A stretch of 64,000 bases of DNA from JAAZGD01 sp034003765 (GTDB taxonomy: Bacteria > Bacillota > Clostridia > Peptostreptococcales > Anaerovoracaceae). This document shows, piece after piece, positions 33,972-42,303 of the stretch. A program made the position numbers and the translations under genes. The notes under the pieces were generated by a model. It was given only the letters and a program-made list of their open reading frames with translations. It was not told the DNA's origin and did no database searches. How positions within the stretch are numbered: position 1 is the stretch's first letter; every line of letters begins with the position of its first letter. The stretch is taken from NCBI GenBank assembly GCA_034003765.1, contig JAVEXZ010000008.1:1-64000 (forward strand), in the 5' to 3' direction.

Positions 33972-34598
33972 ATGAAACCGAATATAATAGTTTTTGCAGT
34001 AGCCCTTACCCTAATCCTAAGCATTATTGCCTTAAGTGCTTGTGGAGATGGGGGGACAAGTGATGATCAATCAGATAACAATTCAACCACATATGATGCC
34101 TCTTGGGTTGATACTAGCCTTGTTCCTGAGGAAAGTGGTAGCTCAAAAGGCCTTGAGAACTTTATAACACTTGACTTATTTGGTAATAGGCAAGACCAGA
34201 GTATCTTTGCAGATTACCAAATCACAGTGGTTGATGTTTGGGGAACTTATTGTAACCCCTGTATAAATGCCATGCCTAGCTTGGCAAGGATTTACCATGA
34301 GTATGAACCTCAAGGGGTAAATGTTATTGGTCTTATTATAGATGTTCAAGGAGCGGATTTGATGCCCAAAAAAGATTTCATAGTTAAAGCCATGGAGATA
34401 ACCGATATGACGGGAGCCGATTTCCAACACTTACTATTATCCGATAATATTAGATATTCAATTCTAAAAGACATTAGCGCAATACCTGCCAGCTTCATCG
34501 TTGACAATGAAGGAAATTTATTAACTGGAATTACTTATGGTGGACATAGTGAAGAACAATGGAGAGAGTTACTTGATGGCTATATTAAAAAAGATTAA
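33972..34598 (+). CDS. TlpA/ResA-like thioredoxin-fold lipoprotein
   Basis: 208 residues. The lipobox LSAC has Cys24 as the lipid site. A low-complexity Asp/Ser linker leads to a thioredoxin fold with CxxC in VWGTYCNPCINAMPSL and the cis-Pro region ISAIPASFIVDNEGN. It would be a thiol-disulfide protein on the outer membrane face. The gene overlaps the CXXC micro-membrane protein gene, which overlaps the ferredoxin gene; the three look like one electron-transfer unit. Ribosome site caaggag lies before the ATG. Confidence 0.9.
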   Translation: MKPNIIVFAVALTLILSIIALSACGDGGTSDDQSDNNSTTYDASWVDTSLVPEESGSSKGLENFITLDLFGNRQDQSIFADYQITVVDVWGTYCNPCINAMPSLARIYHEYEPQGVNVIGLIIDVQGADLMPKKDFIVKAMEITDMTGADFQHLLLSDNIRYSILKDISAIPASFIVDNEGNLLTGITYGGHSEEQWRELLDGYIKKD

Positions 34599-34749
34599 TA
34601 TTCATTTAATAGAAAATAAAACAATAACACCCTTGTTGCTAGTAGGGGCAGGGGTTGTTTTTATTGTGCTAGGTGTATATAGGGGGGAAGTCGCTATAGT
34701 CTTTACTAAGGCTGTACGCATCTGTTTGGAGTGTATAGGAATTGGGTAA
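34576..34749 (+). CDS. CD1871A-type small CXXC membrane protein
   Basis: 57 residues from the ATG at 34576 (ribosome site ggagag nine bases before). One membrane helix (ITPLLLVGAGVVFIVLGVY) is followed by a short tail ending in the CxxC motif ICLECIGIG. This is the pattern of the clostridial family named CD1871A CXXC motif-containing proteins. It overlaps the TlpA-like gene by 23 bp and the ferredoxin gene by 8 bp, indicating tight coupling. It may relay electrons or bind a metal between the two neighbours; that is inference. Confidence 0.78.
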   Translation: MAILKKINIHLIENKTITPLLLVGAGVVFIVLGVYRGEVAIVFTKAVRICLECIGIG

Positions 34750-35689
34750 AATATACAAAGAAATCAACAAGCTTAAGATAGTTAAAAGCGAAAAACTAAA
34801 AAAACATGAGACAAAGAGGAATATTTTTCAGATAGGCTTTGTAGCTATTAGCAACGGATACTACCAAGGATTCTTAAAGGGTGGTATTTATCAAGGACCA
34901 AGTAAAGCTGTCTGTGTTCCGGGTCTTAATTGCTACTCCTGTCCAGGGGCTCTTGGATCTTGCCCAATAGGATCTTTTCAGGCTGTAGTTTCTGATAGAG
35001 ATTATGGAATGACCTTTTATATACTAGGATTCCTCACTTTAGTTGGGGCCTTAATGGGGCGTTTTGTTTGTGGCTTTTTATGTCCCTTTGGCTTGTTCCA
35101 AGACCTGCTTCACAAGATACCCAATAAATGGAAGATTCGTATAGTCCCAGGGGATAGATTTTTAAAATACACCAAATATTTAATCTTAGCTGTTTTTGTA
35201 ATACTTTTACCTATGTTCCTTGTAAATGACTTTGGCCAGGGCGACCCATGGTTTTGTAAGTACATTTGTCCTTCGGGAACATTTATGGCAGGATGGCCCT
35301 TAGGGGTTTTAAATGAAGGTATACGTGGAGCGATTGGTTGGTTGTTTTTATGGAAGTCATTTTTACTGGTGGGTATAATAATCTTGTCTGTTATTATTTA
35401 TCGTCCCTTTTGCAGATATCTCTGCCCCCTAGGTGCTGTATACGGCCTATTCAATAACTATTCTTTATATAGATTTCAAGTTGACTCTAAGACCTGTATT
35501 AAATGTGGCAAATGTCAAGCGGTATGTCCTATTAATATAGCGGTTTATCAAAGACCTAATAGTGCAGAGTGTATACGTTGTGGAAGATGCTTAATGGTTT
35601 GTCCCACCCATGCACTAACTCGCATTCCATATCTAGGGCTAAACAAGGAAAAAGGAGGGCAATCAAATGAGACTCAAGGAGATTTATAA
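34742..35689 (+). CDS. NapH/NosR-like membrane 4Fe-4S ferredoxin protein
   Basis: 315 residues, TTG start at 34742. Five or so membrane helices are interleaved with CP motifs: CGFLCPFGLFQDL, CKYICPSGTFM and CRYLCPLGAVYGLF, as in the NapH/NosR/RdxA superfamily. The C-terminus has two 4Fe-4S motifs, CIKCGKCQAVCP and CIRCGRCLMVCP, on the cytoplasmic side. An additional Cys-rich loop (CVPGLNCYSCPGALGSCP) lies near residue 60. It should pass electrons across or into the membrane. The downstream SLH gene overlaps by 23 bp. Confidence 0.9.
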   Translation: MGKIYKEINKLKIVKSEKLKKHETKRNIFQIGFVAISNGYYQGFLKGGIYQGPSKAVCVPGLNCYSCPGALGSCPIGSFQAVVSDRDYGMTFYILGFLTLVGALMGRFVCGFLCPFGLFQDLLHKIPNKWKIRIVPGDRFLKYTKYLILAVFVILLPMFLVNDFGQGDPWFCKYICPSGTFMAGWPLGVLNEGIRGAIGWLFLWKSFLLVGIIILSVIIYRPFCRYLCPLGAVYGLFNNYSLYRFQVDSKTCIKCGKCQAVCPINIAVYQRPNSAECIRCGRCLMVCPTHALTRIPYLGLNKEKGGQSNETQGDL

Positions 35690-37085
35690 AAAAATAGGGG
35701 CTTTCAGCCTTATATTTGTAATGATCTTAACACTTGCCTTGTCCCCTACATTTGGAGCCCTTGTCCCAGGAAAAGTTTCAAACTGGGCCTCCCAAAGTGT
35801 TTCAAAAGGCGCTACTTATGGGATTTTACCTTCAGCATTTGCAGGTAAGGATATGACCAGGCCCGCAACGCGGGAAGAGTTTGCCCAAATAACCCTACTA
35901 CTTTATGAAAAGATAAAAGGGGTTTCTGTGAAAGCTCCTAATGTTAATCCTTTTAAGGATACAAATGATATCAGCGTCTTAAAGGCATACTCTTTGGGAA
36001 TCGTTAGAGGCCAAGGCAAAGGCATCTTTAATCCCAAGGGCCTCCTAACTCGAGAGGAGGCAGCTACCATGCTTACAAGGGCCTATACCAAATCTACAGG
36101 TAACCGTTTAAAGGCCACAGGGGTAGGGGAATTTTCTGATGATTCCAGTATAAGCACTTATGCAAGGCCCTCAATATACTATATGGTATACAAAGAATTT
36201 GTTATGGGAACAGGAAACAATAAGTTTACCCCAAAAGGAAAAACAACCAAGGAACAGCTTGTGACCATGGCCGTTAGAATACTTGATGAAGTTTGGGCCA
36301 ACGAAGAAAAACCACCTAATATTGACTATGCTCCTGGAATGAAAGCAAATACATTAAACGAAGCCCAGGATATTATCTTAAATGCTCGGAGGGATCTTTT
36401 GCCAGAGATATTCATTGAAATGCCAAGAAGTATTTACGATGAACTTTTAGTTAGCCAATTTTCCCAAAATAAGGGGATTCAGAAATTGCATTACTATTAC
36501 GATACCAAAGCTAAAGAATTACAAGTTTCAATATCATATAGCAACTACACTCAAATACTTGCTTTGACGGAGAACCCAACAAAGGCAACACTATATGCTA
36601 GTCGTATAGCCAAAGAATTAAATTTGAAGTTAGACGATATATTGAAACAGGAAATAAGTGCTGATATGGGGGACTATGAAAAAGAAAAGGCAGTTCATGA
36701 CTATATGGTGAGAACTTATGAATTCGATACATCTGTTACAGTTTACGACCTAGAACATCCCAGCCAATCTGTAGAAGGGCCTATTTACTATAACAAAGGC
36801 ATCTGTCAGGGTTATTCTGAAGTCTTTGACCTCCTTATGAAAAAGTTGGGAATAACATCCCAAATGGTTTGGGGACAAGCTTTAGGGGAAAATCATGTAT
36901 GGAACATGGTTAAGCTTAGCGGAGAATGGTATATGGTGGATGTTATGTGGGACGATCCTATACCTGATCGAGGGGACAGGGTATCCTATGAATACTTCAA
37001 CCTTACAGGAGACCAGCTAGCATTAACCCATAGTTGGAACCTAGACCAGTATCCTCAAGCTTTGGGAACTCAATTTGGGAACTAA
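35667..37085 (+). CDS. S-layer homology protein with transglutaminase-like domain (copy 2)
   Basis: 472 residues. Signal peptide (about 1-31), three SLH repeats (about 36-215; TREEFAQITLL, LTREEAATMLTRAYTK and TTKEQLVTMAVRI), then a transglutaminase-like domain with Cys380 (KGICQGYS), His410 (ENHVWNMV) and Asp425 (YMVDVMWDDP). It is a paralogue of the protein at 32476-33906 with the same order of domains. Its start lies inside the ferredoxin gene and has aaaaggagg, so the redox and surface genes appear to be cotranscribed. Confidence 0.93.
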   Translation: MRLKEIYKKIGAFSLIFVMILTLALSPTFGALVPGKVSNWASQSVSKGATYGILPSAFAGKDMTRPATREEFAQITLLLYEKIKGVSVKAPNVNPFKDTNDISVLKAYSLGIVRGQGKGIFNPKGLLTREEAATMLTRAYTKSTGNRLKATGVGEFSDDSSISTYARPSIYYMVYKEFVMGTGNNKFTPKGKTTKEQLVTMAVRILDEVWANEEKPPNIDYAPGMKANTLNEAQDIILNARRDLLPEIFIEMPRSIYDELLVSQFSQNKGIQKLHYYYDTKAKELQVSISYSNYTQILALTENPTKATLYASRIAKELNLKLDDILKQEISADMGDYEKEKAVHDYMVRTYEFDTSVTVYDLEHPSQSVEGPIYYNKGICQGYSEVFDLLMKKLGITSQMVWGQALGENHVWNMVKLSGEWYMVDVMWDDPIPDRGDRVSYEYFNLTGDQLALTHSWNLDQYPQALGTQFGN

Positions 37086-37169
37086 GATAGGCAGATTTAT
37101 TCTTGATTCATAGTGTAAGTGTTGAACTAGGCTTTCCTCGCAAATGTAGAAAAGCCTTAAAAATTACCA

Positions 37170-37212
37170 AAAAGGAACAGCAGTTTTTAGTAACCTCGCT
37201 GTTCCTTTTTTC
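37170..37212. terminator. Bidirectional intrinsic terminator
   Basis: A strong stem AAAGGAACAGC / GCTGTTCCTTT with an internal loop is followed by six T and preceded by A, so it can serve both strands. It closes the envelope module. The rest of 37086-37348 shows no gene that I can support. Confidence 0.85.
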
Positions 37213-37348
37213 TGTTCTACTATATAATTCGCATTTATCAAAAGCAAGTCTCACAAATGAAAATCAAAGCACTTCAAGGAGACCAAGGCTTATTCAAAAA
37301 ACCTGTTTACTAATCCTTGGAAAAGCCTATGCTATTCTACAAGATTGC

Positions 37349-38623
37349 CTACAAATCCTTGAAATGAAAAGATTTTCGCCCTTGGGAATAATCACTTACT
37401 ATATGGCCATCTCCTACTAAACGATATTTGTAGGTTGTGATTCCATCCAGACCTACAGGGCCTCTTGCATGGAGCTTGCCTGTTGAGATCCCAACTTCCG
37501 CGCCAAAACCATATCTAAAGCCATCTGCAAAACGAGTAGAACAGTTTTGGTAAACTCCGGCAGAATCTACCAGAGAGAAGAAGGAATTTGCCACAGAAGG
37601 GTCTTGGGTTACAACACAATCTGTATGATGAGACCCATATTTGTTTATATGATTTATAGCCTCTTCATAGTCGGTAACTATTTTAATTGAAAGAATATAA
37701 TCCAGATATTCTGTAGCAAAGTCATCATCTGAAGCTTCTTCAACAGGGATAATTTTTTGGGTTTTCTCGCAACCTTTAAGTATGACTTTACCCCTAAGTT
37801 CATTTAGTAAAATGGGTAAAAATTCTCCCCCTATGTCTTGGTGGACTAAGAGTGTTTCCAAAGTGTTGCAAGCAGCCACGTACTGAGTCTTACTGTCTAT
37901 TGTAATACTAAGAGCCTTAGACAGGTCAGCTGACTTGTCTATATAAAGGTGGCATATACCGTCAGAGTGACCCATAACAGGAATCTTAGAGTTATCTTGA
38001 ATATACCTTACGAATTCATTACTCCCTCGTGGTATTATCAAATCAATGGATTTGTGGCATTTTAGCATTTCCTTGATATCTTCCCGACTCTCTAGGAGAA
38101 CTACAAAGTTACTGGGTAATCCTAGGTCATCACCAGCCTTACTGATTAATTCAAAGAGAATTCTATTTGTATTTAGGGCTTCGCTACCACCTTTTAATAG
38201 GGTAGAGTTACCGCTCTTAATACAAAGTGCTGATATTTGAACTAAAGCATCGGGGCGAGATTCGAATATAACACCTATGACACCAATGGGGCAAGTTATT
38301 TTTTCCAGCAATAATCCCTCATCTAAGTTCCTTTTTAATAAAATTCTGTTTAGTGGATCTTCCATCTTTGAAAGGGCTCTTATTCCTTCAATTACATCTT
38401 GCAATTTATGGTGGTCAAACTTTAGCCTACTTAAGATGGGCCCAGGCATCTTAAGTTTTTCAGCTTCTTCTAAATCGAGCTTGTTTGCATAAAATATTTC
38501 TTCCTTGTTATCATCAAGGAGTTGAGCAACTCTCAATAAGGCGCTGTTTCTTATTTCATGAGAAGTTGCTGCAAGAAGGAAGCTACTTTCTTTAACAGAC
38601 TGGGCTAGGTTTACAATATTCAT
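37349..38623 (-). CDS. proA: Gamma-glutamyl phosphate reductase
   Basis: 424 residues. It reduces glutamyl-5-phosphate to the semialdehyde with NADPH in proline synthesis. Family signatures are VIFESRPDALVQI, LLKGGSEA, the catalytic Cys in YVAACNTLETLLVH and GPVGLDGITTYKY near the C-terminus. It is coupled to the exonuclease-like gene upstream by a TAATG overlap. proB and proC are on the other strand 1.4 kb away, which is not the usual proBA operon. Confidence 0.95.
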   Translation of the reverse strand: MNIVNLAQSVKESSFLLAATSHEIRNSALLRVAQLLDDNKEEIFYANKLDLEEAEKLKMPGPILSRLKFDHHKLQDVIEGIRALSKMEDPLNRILLKRNLDEGLLLEKITCPIGVIGVIFESRPDALVQISALCIKSGNSTLLKGGSEALNTNRILFELISKAGDDLGLPSNFVVLLESREDIKEMLKCHKSIDLIIPRGSNEFVRYIQDNSKIPVMGHSDGICHLYIDKSADLSKALSITIDSKTQYVAACNTLETLLVHQDIGGEFLPILLNELRGKVILKGCEKTQKIIPVEEASDDDFATEYLDYILSIKIVTDYEEAINHINKYGSHHTDCVVTQDPSVANSFFSLVDSAGVYQNCSTRFADGFRYGFGAEVGISTGKLHARGPVGLDGITTYKYRLVGDGHIVSDYSQGRKSFHFKDL

Positions 38624-39627
38624 TATTTACCCTCCGTTTCCTTTCCGATTTTTTTAACCAAAAGCCTTGTAAAGTCATTAAGGATTTTATAATTCAACTT
38701 ACCTCTTTCTTCTACAATTAAGAAACCACTTTCGTAGGAGGTGTCTTGAGTTAAGGAGTTCTCTCCAAGGACTAGTGACTCTAAATCCAAATAATAAGAG
38801 CCCTGTCTGTGAAAAATAGGGACCATGATCTGAAAAGTTTTTGAAACTTTATCAAAGGCGATTTGTAGGGACTGACCAAAGTCCCCAAAGGAGTAGTAGT
38901 TAATAGAATTATGCCTTTGAATACCCCGAATTTCAAGATAAAGTGGTCCTCTTTTAGTTTGGGTGACTTGCAGGTTAGGGGTTCCAGGGAAGCCAAGATG
39001 ATGAAAAGCTTTTTCCATATCGCATAGATCAACTACATCAAGCAATTTATAAAGTTGATATAGGTCATCTCGATTATGGAGGAGTATCTTGTCTCTTGCT
39101 TTTTCATTGCCTGTTTTAATGTAATCTCCATAGAGCTCAATGCTCTCTAACCCGTTAATAGTATCACTTCTTTGGTCACCTAGGCCTAAGTAATTTTCTA
39201 TAGTCTTTTGTCTGAGATTGGGGAGCTTGCTCCTTAAATCCGAAGCTTTTCTGATTACCAGATAAAGGTCAAGATTGTAGGGGAATTGTGATGGTGGAAA
39301 TCCCAAATTACTCTCTCTTATCTCTAAAAAATTCATATCAAAAGATTTGCCATTGTATGTTATCAAAAGGTCACATTTGTCTATCTCTCCTAGGTAAGAA
39401 TAAAGTAGATCTTTTTCATCCTCGAGCCTTTCGGCAAAATACTGCCTAATGGTAGCTTTACCATCTCTTTCAAAAACCAGGAGACCACCTAGGATAACCT
39501 GGTGTCGACTTGGGCTCAAACCAGTAGTCTCAATATCTAGTATTCCAACCCTGCATTTAGAGAAGTAATCATTTAGAGCTGTTGGCAAATTAAAGTTTTC
39601 ATTTAGTGTCTCACTTATTATTATCAT
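38623..39627 (-). CDS. YprB-like RNase H-fold exonuclease
   Basis: 334 residues. The RNase H-like domain (PF13482 type) has DIETTGLSPSRH near 31, a second acidic motif ITYNGKSFDMNFL near 91 and HNRDDLYQLYKLL near 183, i.e. a DEDD-type set of acids. Predicted to degrade nucleic acid; physiological role unknown. It lacks the C-terminal extension of Bacillus YprB. The ATG at 39627 is six bases after a TATAAT, so the mRNA may be leaderless. proA follows directly. Confidence 0.82.
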   Translation of the reverse strand: MIIISETLNENFNLPTALNDYFSKCRVGILDIETTGLSPSRHQVILGGLLVFERDGKATIRQYFAERLEDEKDLLYSYLGEIDKCDLLITYNGKSFDMNFLEIRESNLGFPPSQFPYNLDLYLVIRKASDLRSKLPNLRQKTIENYLGLGDQRSDTINGLESIELYGDYIKTGNEKARDKILLHNRDDLYQLYKLLDVVDLCDMEKAFHHLGFPGTPNLQVTQTKRGPLYLEIRGIQRHNSINYYSFGDFGQSLQIAFDKVSKTFQIMVPIFHRQGSYYLDLESLVLGENSLTQDTSYESGFLIVEERGKLNYKILNDFTRLLVKKIGKETEGK

Positions 39628-39633
39628 AAAATC

Positions 39634-39642
39634 ATTATATCA
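39634..39642 (-). promoter_or_regulatory. Extended -10 promoter giving a leaderless yprB-like mRNA
   Basis: Minus strand TGATATAAT (TG-N-TATAAT). The ATG at 39627 begins only six bases after the -10, so the first transcribed base would be at or near the A of the start codon. There is no ribosome site. Confidence 0.5.
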
Positions 39643-39652
39643 CGGAGATTGT

Positions 39653-39687
39653 AAAAACAAAATAGACCGCGGGGTGCGATCCATTTT
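39653..39687 (-). terminator. Intrinsic terminator of the candidate small RNA
   Basis: Minus strand AAAATGGATCGC / GCGGTCTATTTT pairs fully with two G-T wobbles around a five-base ACCCC loop and is followed by G and five T. Confidence 0.78.
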
Positions 39688-39742
39688 GTTCAAAAGGGGT
39701 ATTGGGATTAGAGATTAATGCGGTTATCAGGGGGATAACCAC
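39653..39742 (-). ncRNA. Candidate small RNA with C-rich loops
   Basis: A unit on the minus strand between a consensus promoter (39777-39749) and a strong terminator. Order: hairpin GGTTATC-CCCCT-GATAACC (39740-39722), a linker with AATCCCAATACCCC, then a 12-bp terminator stem with loop ACCCC (39687-39659) and five T at 39657-39653. All three unpaired segments are C-rich, a trait of Gram-positive small RNAs that pair with Shine-Dalgarno sequences. No ORF fits. It could instead be an attenuator leader for yprB-proA. Confidence 0.55.
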
Positions 39743-39748
39743 GATTAA

Positions 39749-39777
39749 ATTATATTTGAATGTTCGGTAAAATGCAA
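39749..39777 (-). promoter_or_regulatory. Predicted sigma-A promoter of the candidate small RNA
   Basis: Minus strand TTGCAT (39777-39772), 17-base spacer, TATAAT (39754-39749). Start would be near 39742, just before the first hairpin. A second, weaker possibility is TTGACT/TATGAA at 39850-39823. Confidence 0.65.
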
Positions 39778-39957
39778 TAATTAAAAGGCATTAATTATTT
39801 TTTTAACACATTTCAGCTTTTATTCATATAAAAAGAGAGGCTTTAGTCAATATAAGGGAAATGATTAAGCAAAATTGTATGGATTTCCATGATAGATATA
39901 GCAAGTAATACAGGTAAATAATGTATGAGTAATGTGGCAACCAATGATTAGAGAATC

Positions 39958-39986
39958 TTGTACATCCTTACTGAATGTGTTAATAT
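39958..39986 (+). promoter_or_regulatory. Possible promoter of proB
   Basis: TTGTAC, a 17-base spacer, then TAATAT, about 65 bp before proB. The 423-bp gap 39628-40050 holds this, the small-RNA unit and an all-AT plus-strand hairpin at 39776-39803; no T-box elements are seen. Confidence 0.4.
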
Positions 39987-40050
39987 TATTCAATGCAGAA
40001 CTAGTTGGGAGCAGGGACATAAGAGGAATTTTGAAAGGCGATAAAAGTAA

Positions 40051-40848
40051 ATGGATTCAATGAGCGATCTCATAAAAAGAAGCAAAAAAATAGTTATTAA
40101 AATTGGGAGCAATGTGCTTTCTGATGATTGTGGTGTGGTAAACAAGGCAATTCTTCATGAAATAGTTGAACAAGCTTATGAACTTATAGATAAGGGCAAG
40201 CAAGTGGTAATTGTTTCTTCAGGTGCTGGAATATGCGGTGTTGGAGCAATTAACAAGTGGAGCAGAAGAGGGGACATTAACTACAAACAAGCTCTTTGCG
40301 CTATTGGACAAGTTGAACTTATGATGGCATACAAAGAAGCCTTTTGGGATTTCAATATACACGTTGCCCAAATTTTGTTAACCCGGGAAGACTTTAGCGA
40401 CCAACACCGAAGACTTAACATTCGAAATGCCCTATTTACTTTGGTAGATGAAGGTGTTGTGCCAATTGTAAATGAAAATGACAGCGTTAGTGTAGAAGAA
40501 ATCAAAATCGGTGATAACGATTCTTTAAGCGCATCAACTACTAATTTGTGGAATGCAGACTGTCTTATAGTGCTTTCAGATATTGATGGGGTATACGACA
40601 AGGACCCCAAGCGCTTTCAGGATGCCTCCCTTATCGAAGAAGTGTGGGATATCGACGGGTTATTGATGGAGATAGATGTCCTGGGCAAAAGTGATTTTGG
40701 AACAGGTGGAATATTGACGAAGATAGAAGCTGCTCGCAGCGTAAATGAATATGGCATTCCACTTATTTTACTTAATGGAAAAAAGAAGGGCGTTATTCGA
40801 GGAGCTTATGAAGGTAGAGAAAAGGGTACCGTATTTTATAGCAAATAG
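40051..40848 (+). CDS. proB: Glutamate 5-kinase lacking the PUA domain
   Basis: 265 residues, the length of the amino-acid-kinase domain alone; the C-terminal PUA domain of E. coli ProB (367 residues) is absent. Motifs are VIKIGSNVLSDD, VVIVSSGAGICGVGA, VNENDSVSVEEIKIGDNDSLSA and FGTGGILTKIEAA. It makes glutamyl-5-phosphate, the first step of proline synthesis. The ATG used here gives a short extra N-terminus (MDSMSDLIKRSK). proC follows after 34 bp. Confidence 0.94.
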   Translation: MDSMSDLIKRSKKIVIKIGSNVLSDDCGVVNKAILHEIVEQAYELIDKGKQVVIVSSGAGICGVGAINKWSRRGDINYKQALCAIGQVELMMAYKEAFWDFNIHVAQILLTREDFSDQHRRLNIRNALFTLVDEGVVPIVNENDSVSVEEIKIGDNDSLSASTTNLWNADCLIVLSDIDGVYDKDPKRFQDASLIEEVWDIDGLLMEIDVLGKSDFGTGGILTKIEAARSVNEYGIPLILLNGKKKGVIRGAYEGREKGTVFYSK

Positions 40849-40882
40849 ATAATATTGAGGAGAATTTGAGGAAGGGCACTAG

Positions 40883-41695
40883 ATGAAATTAGGATTTATT
40901 GGAGCTGGAAACATGGGTGGGGCGATTCTCAAGGGATGTGTAGAATCTGGGAAGTTCCCAAGTCGAGATATCTACGTGTGTGATAAAGACCCTGAGCGTA
41001 GAAAGAGCTGGGAAGAATTGCTCATTATCAACACTACAGAAGATGTGGATACTGTTGTTGACAGATGCGATATAATTATTGTGGGAATCAAACCTGACGG
41101 CTTTTCATCACTTATGCCAGAAATTTCATCCAAATGGAAAACCAACAAAATTCTTGTTTCCATGGCGGCGGGCATAAGCATTTCTTTTTTGGAAGAATAT
41201 TTACCCATGGGTTCTAAAATTATTCGCATTATGCCTAATACCCCTGCAATGGTAAGAGAGGGTATGACTGCGGTCTCTAGGAATAAGAATATTTCCAATC
41301 AGGACATGGGAATATCCATGGATATTTTTTCCAGTGTAGGTATGGCAGAGGAAGTAGCTGAAGACCTTATAGACTGTGTTATAGGGGTAAGCGGTAGTTC
41401 ACCTGCCTACACATATTTATATATAGAGGCTTTAGTTGATGCTGCTATTGCAAATGGAATGGAAAAAGATATGGCCACCAAATTTGCCGCCCAGTCGGTT
41501 TTAGGAGCTGCTAAAATGGTTTTAGAGACAGGAGTAGAACCACAACAGCTATGCGAAAATGTTTGTTCTCCTGGAGGAACTACCATAGAAGCCGTGAATA
41601 AATTAAAGAGAAATGGTTTCAAGGAAAATGTGACTCAGGCATTCCAAGCGGCAGTAGATAAATCAAAACTTCTTTCAAAAAAAAGGGAAGGCTAA
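40883..41695 (+). CDS. proC: Pyrroline-5-carboxylate reductase
   Basis: 270 residues. The NAD(P)H-binding motif is GFIGAGNMGGAILKG at 4-18, with RIMPNTPAMVREGMTA and the C-terminal signature SPGGTTIEAVNKLKRNGF. The VSGSSPAYTYLYIEAL helix is also conserved. It performs the last step of proline synthesis, and could also take pyrroline-5-carboxylate derived from ornithine made by the arginase at 20452. It follows proB in an apparent operon. Confidence 0.95.
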   Translation: MKLGFIGAGNMGGAILKGCVESGKFPSRDIYVCDKDPERRKSWEELLIINTTEDVDTVVDRCDIIIVGIKPDGFSSLMPEISSKWKTNKILVSMAAGISISFLEEYLPMGSKIIRIMPNTPAMVREGMTAVSRNKNISNQDMGISMDIFSSVGMAEEVAEDLIDCVIGVSGSSPAYTYLYIEALVDAAIANGMEKDMATKFAAQSVLGAAKMVLETGVEPQQLCENVCSPGGTTIEAVNKLKRNGFKENVTQAFQAAVDKSKLLSKKREG

Positions 41696-41699
41696 GCTA

Positions 41700-42233
41700 A
41701 TGACCTTTGAAGAAAAAACCTTAGAAACAGAACGAATATATAGCGGTAAAGTCTTTAATTTACGTCGGGATAAAGTAATAACTGTAAATGGCGAAACTTC
41801 CTATAGAGAAATAATTGAGCATCCAGGGGGTGTTGTTATGGCTGCCATTACAAAAGACAAAAAAATGATAATGATTCATCAGTATAGAAAGGCCGTAGAC
41901 CAAGTTGTTTTCGAAGCACCTGCTGGCAAACTGGAAATAGGCGAGGATCTTGTTGAGGCTGCAAGAAGAGAACTCAAAGAAGAGACGGGATATAGGGCAA
42001 AGGAAATAGATTTTATGGGTTCTTATTTCAGCAGCTGTGGATACACATCGGAAAAGCTTCATTTGTTTTTGTGCAGAGGTTTAACCCCTGGGGCCACTGA
42101 CTTTGATGAGCACGAAGCCCTTGTTGTTGAAGAGCACCCATTAGAAGACCTCTTCCAGAGTGTTTTGGCAGGACAAGTAAATGATGCCAAGACAGCCTTA
42201 GCAATTATTTTGGCTTATGAAAAAACAAGATAG
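41700..42233 (+). CDS. nudF: ADP-ribose pyrophosphatase-type Nudix hydrolase
   Basis: 177 residues. The Nudix box GX5EX7REUXEEXGU reads from GKLEIGEDLVEAARRELKEETGY. N-terminal LETERIYSGKVFNLRRD and the EAPAGKLE segment are typical of NudF/YqkG proteins, which cleave ADP-ribose. It follows proC by four bases and precedes the XerD-like gene, a pairing seen in Bacillus (nudF near ripX). Confidence 0.9.
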   Translation: MTFEEKTLETERIYSGKVFNLRRDKVITVNGETSYREIIEHPGGVVMAAITKDKKMIMIHQYRKAVDQVVFEAPAGKLEIGEDLVEAARRELKEETGYRAKEIDFMGSYFSSCGYTSEKLHLFLCRGLTPGATDFDEHEALVVEEHPLEDLFQSVLAGQVNDAKTALAIILAYEKTR

Positions 42234-42303
42234 AAGCAAAGAGCTTTTTTAATTAAAGAAGGAAAGGTTTTGTAGCAAATGTTGAGAAAGGGAGGAAAAC
42301 TTT

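Noticed and set aside
37213..37348. Small ORF after the envelope module (part of 37103-37420)
   Set aside because: It crosses the terminator at 37170-37212, lacks a ribosome site and its protein has no recognisable feature.
39655..39690. T-box-like ACCCCGCGG sequence on the minus strand
   Set aside because: The order of bases differs from the T-box, no Stem I with a specifier loop is upstream and the stem is simply a terminator. Kept as part of the small-RNA candidate instead.
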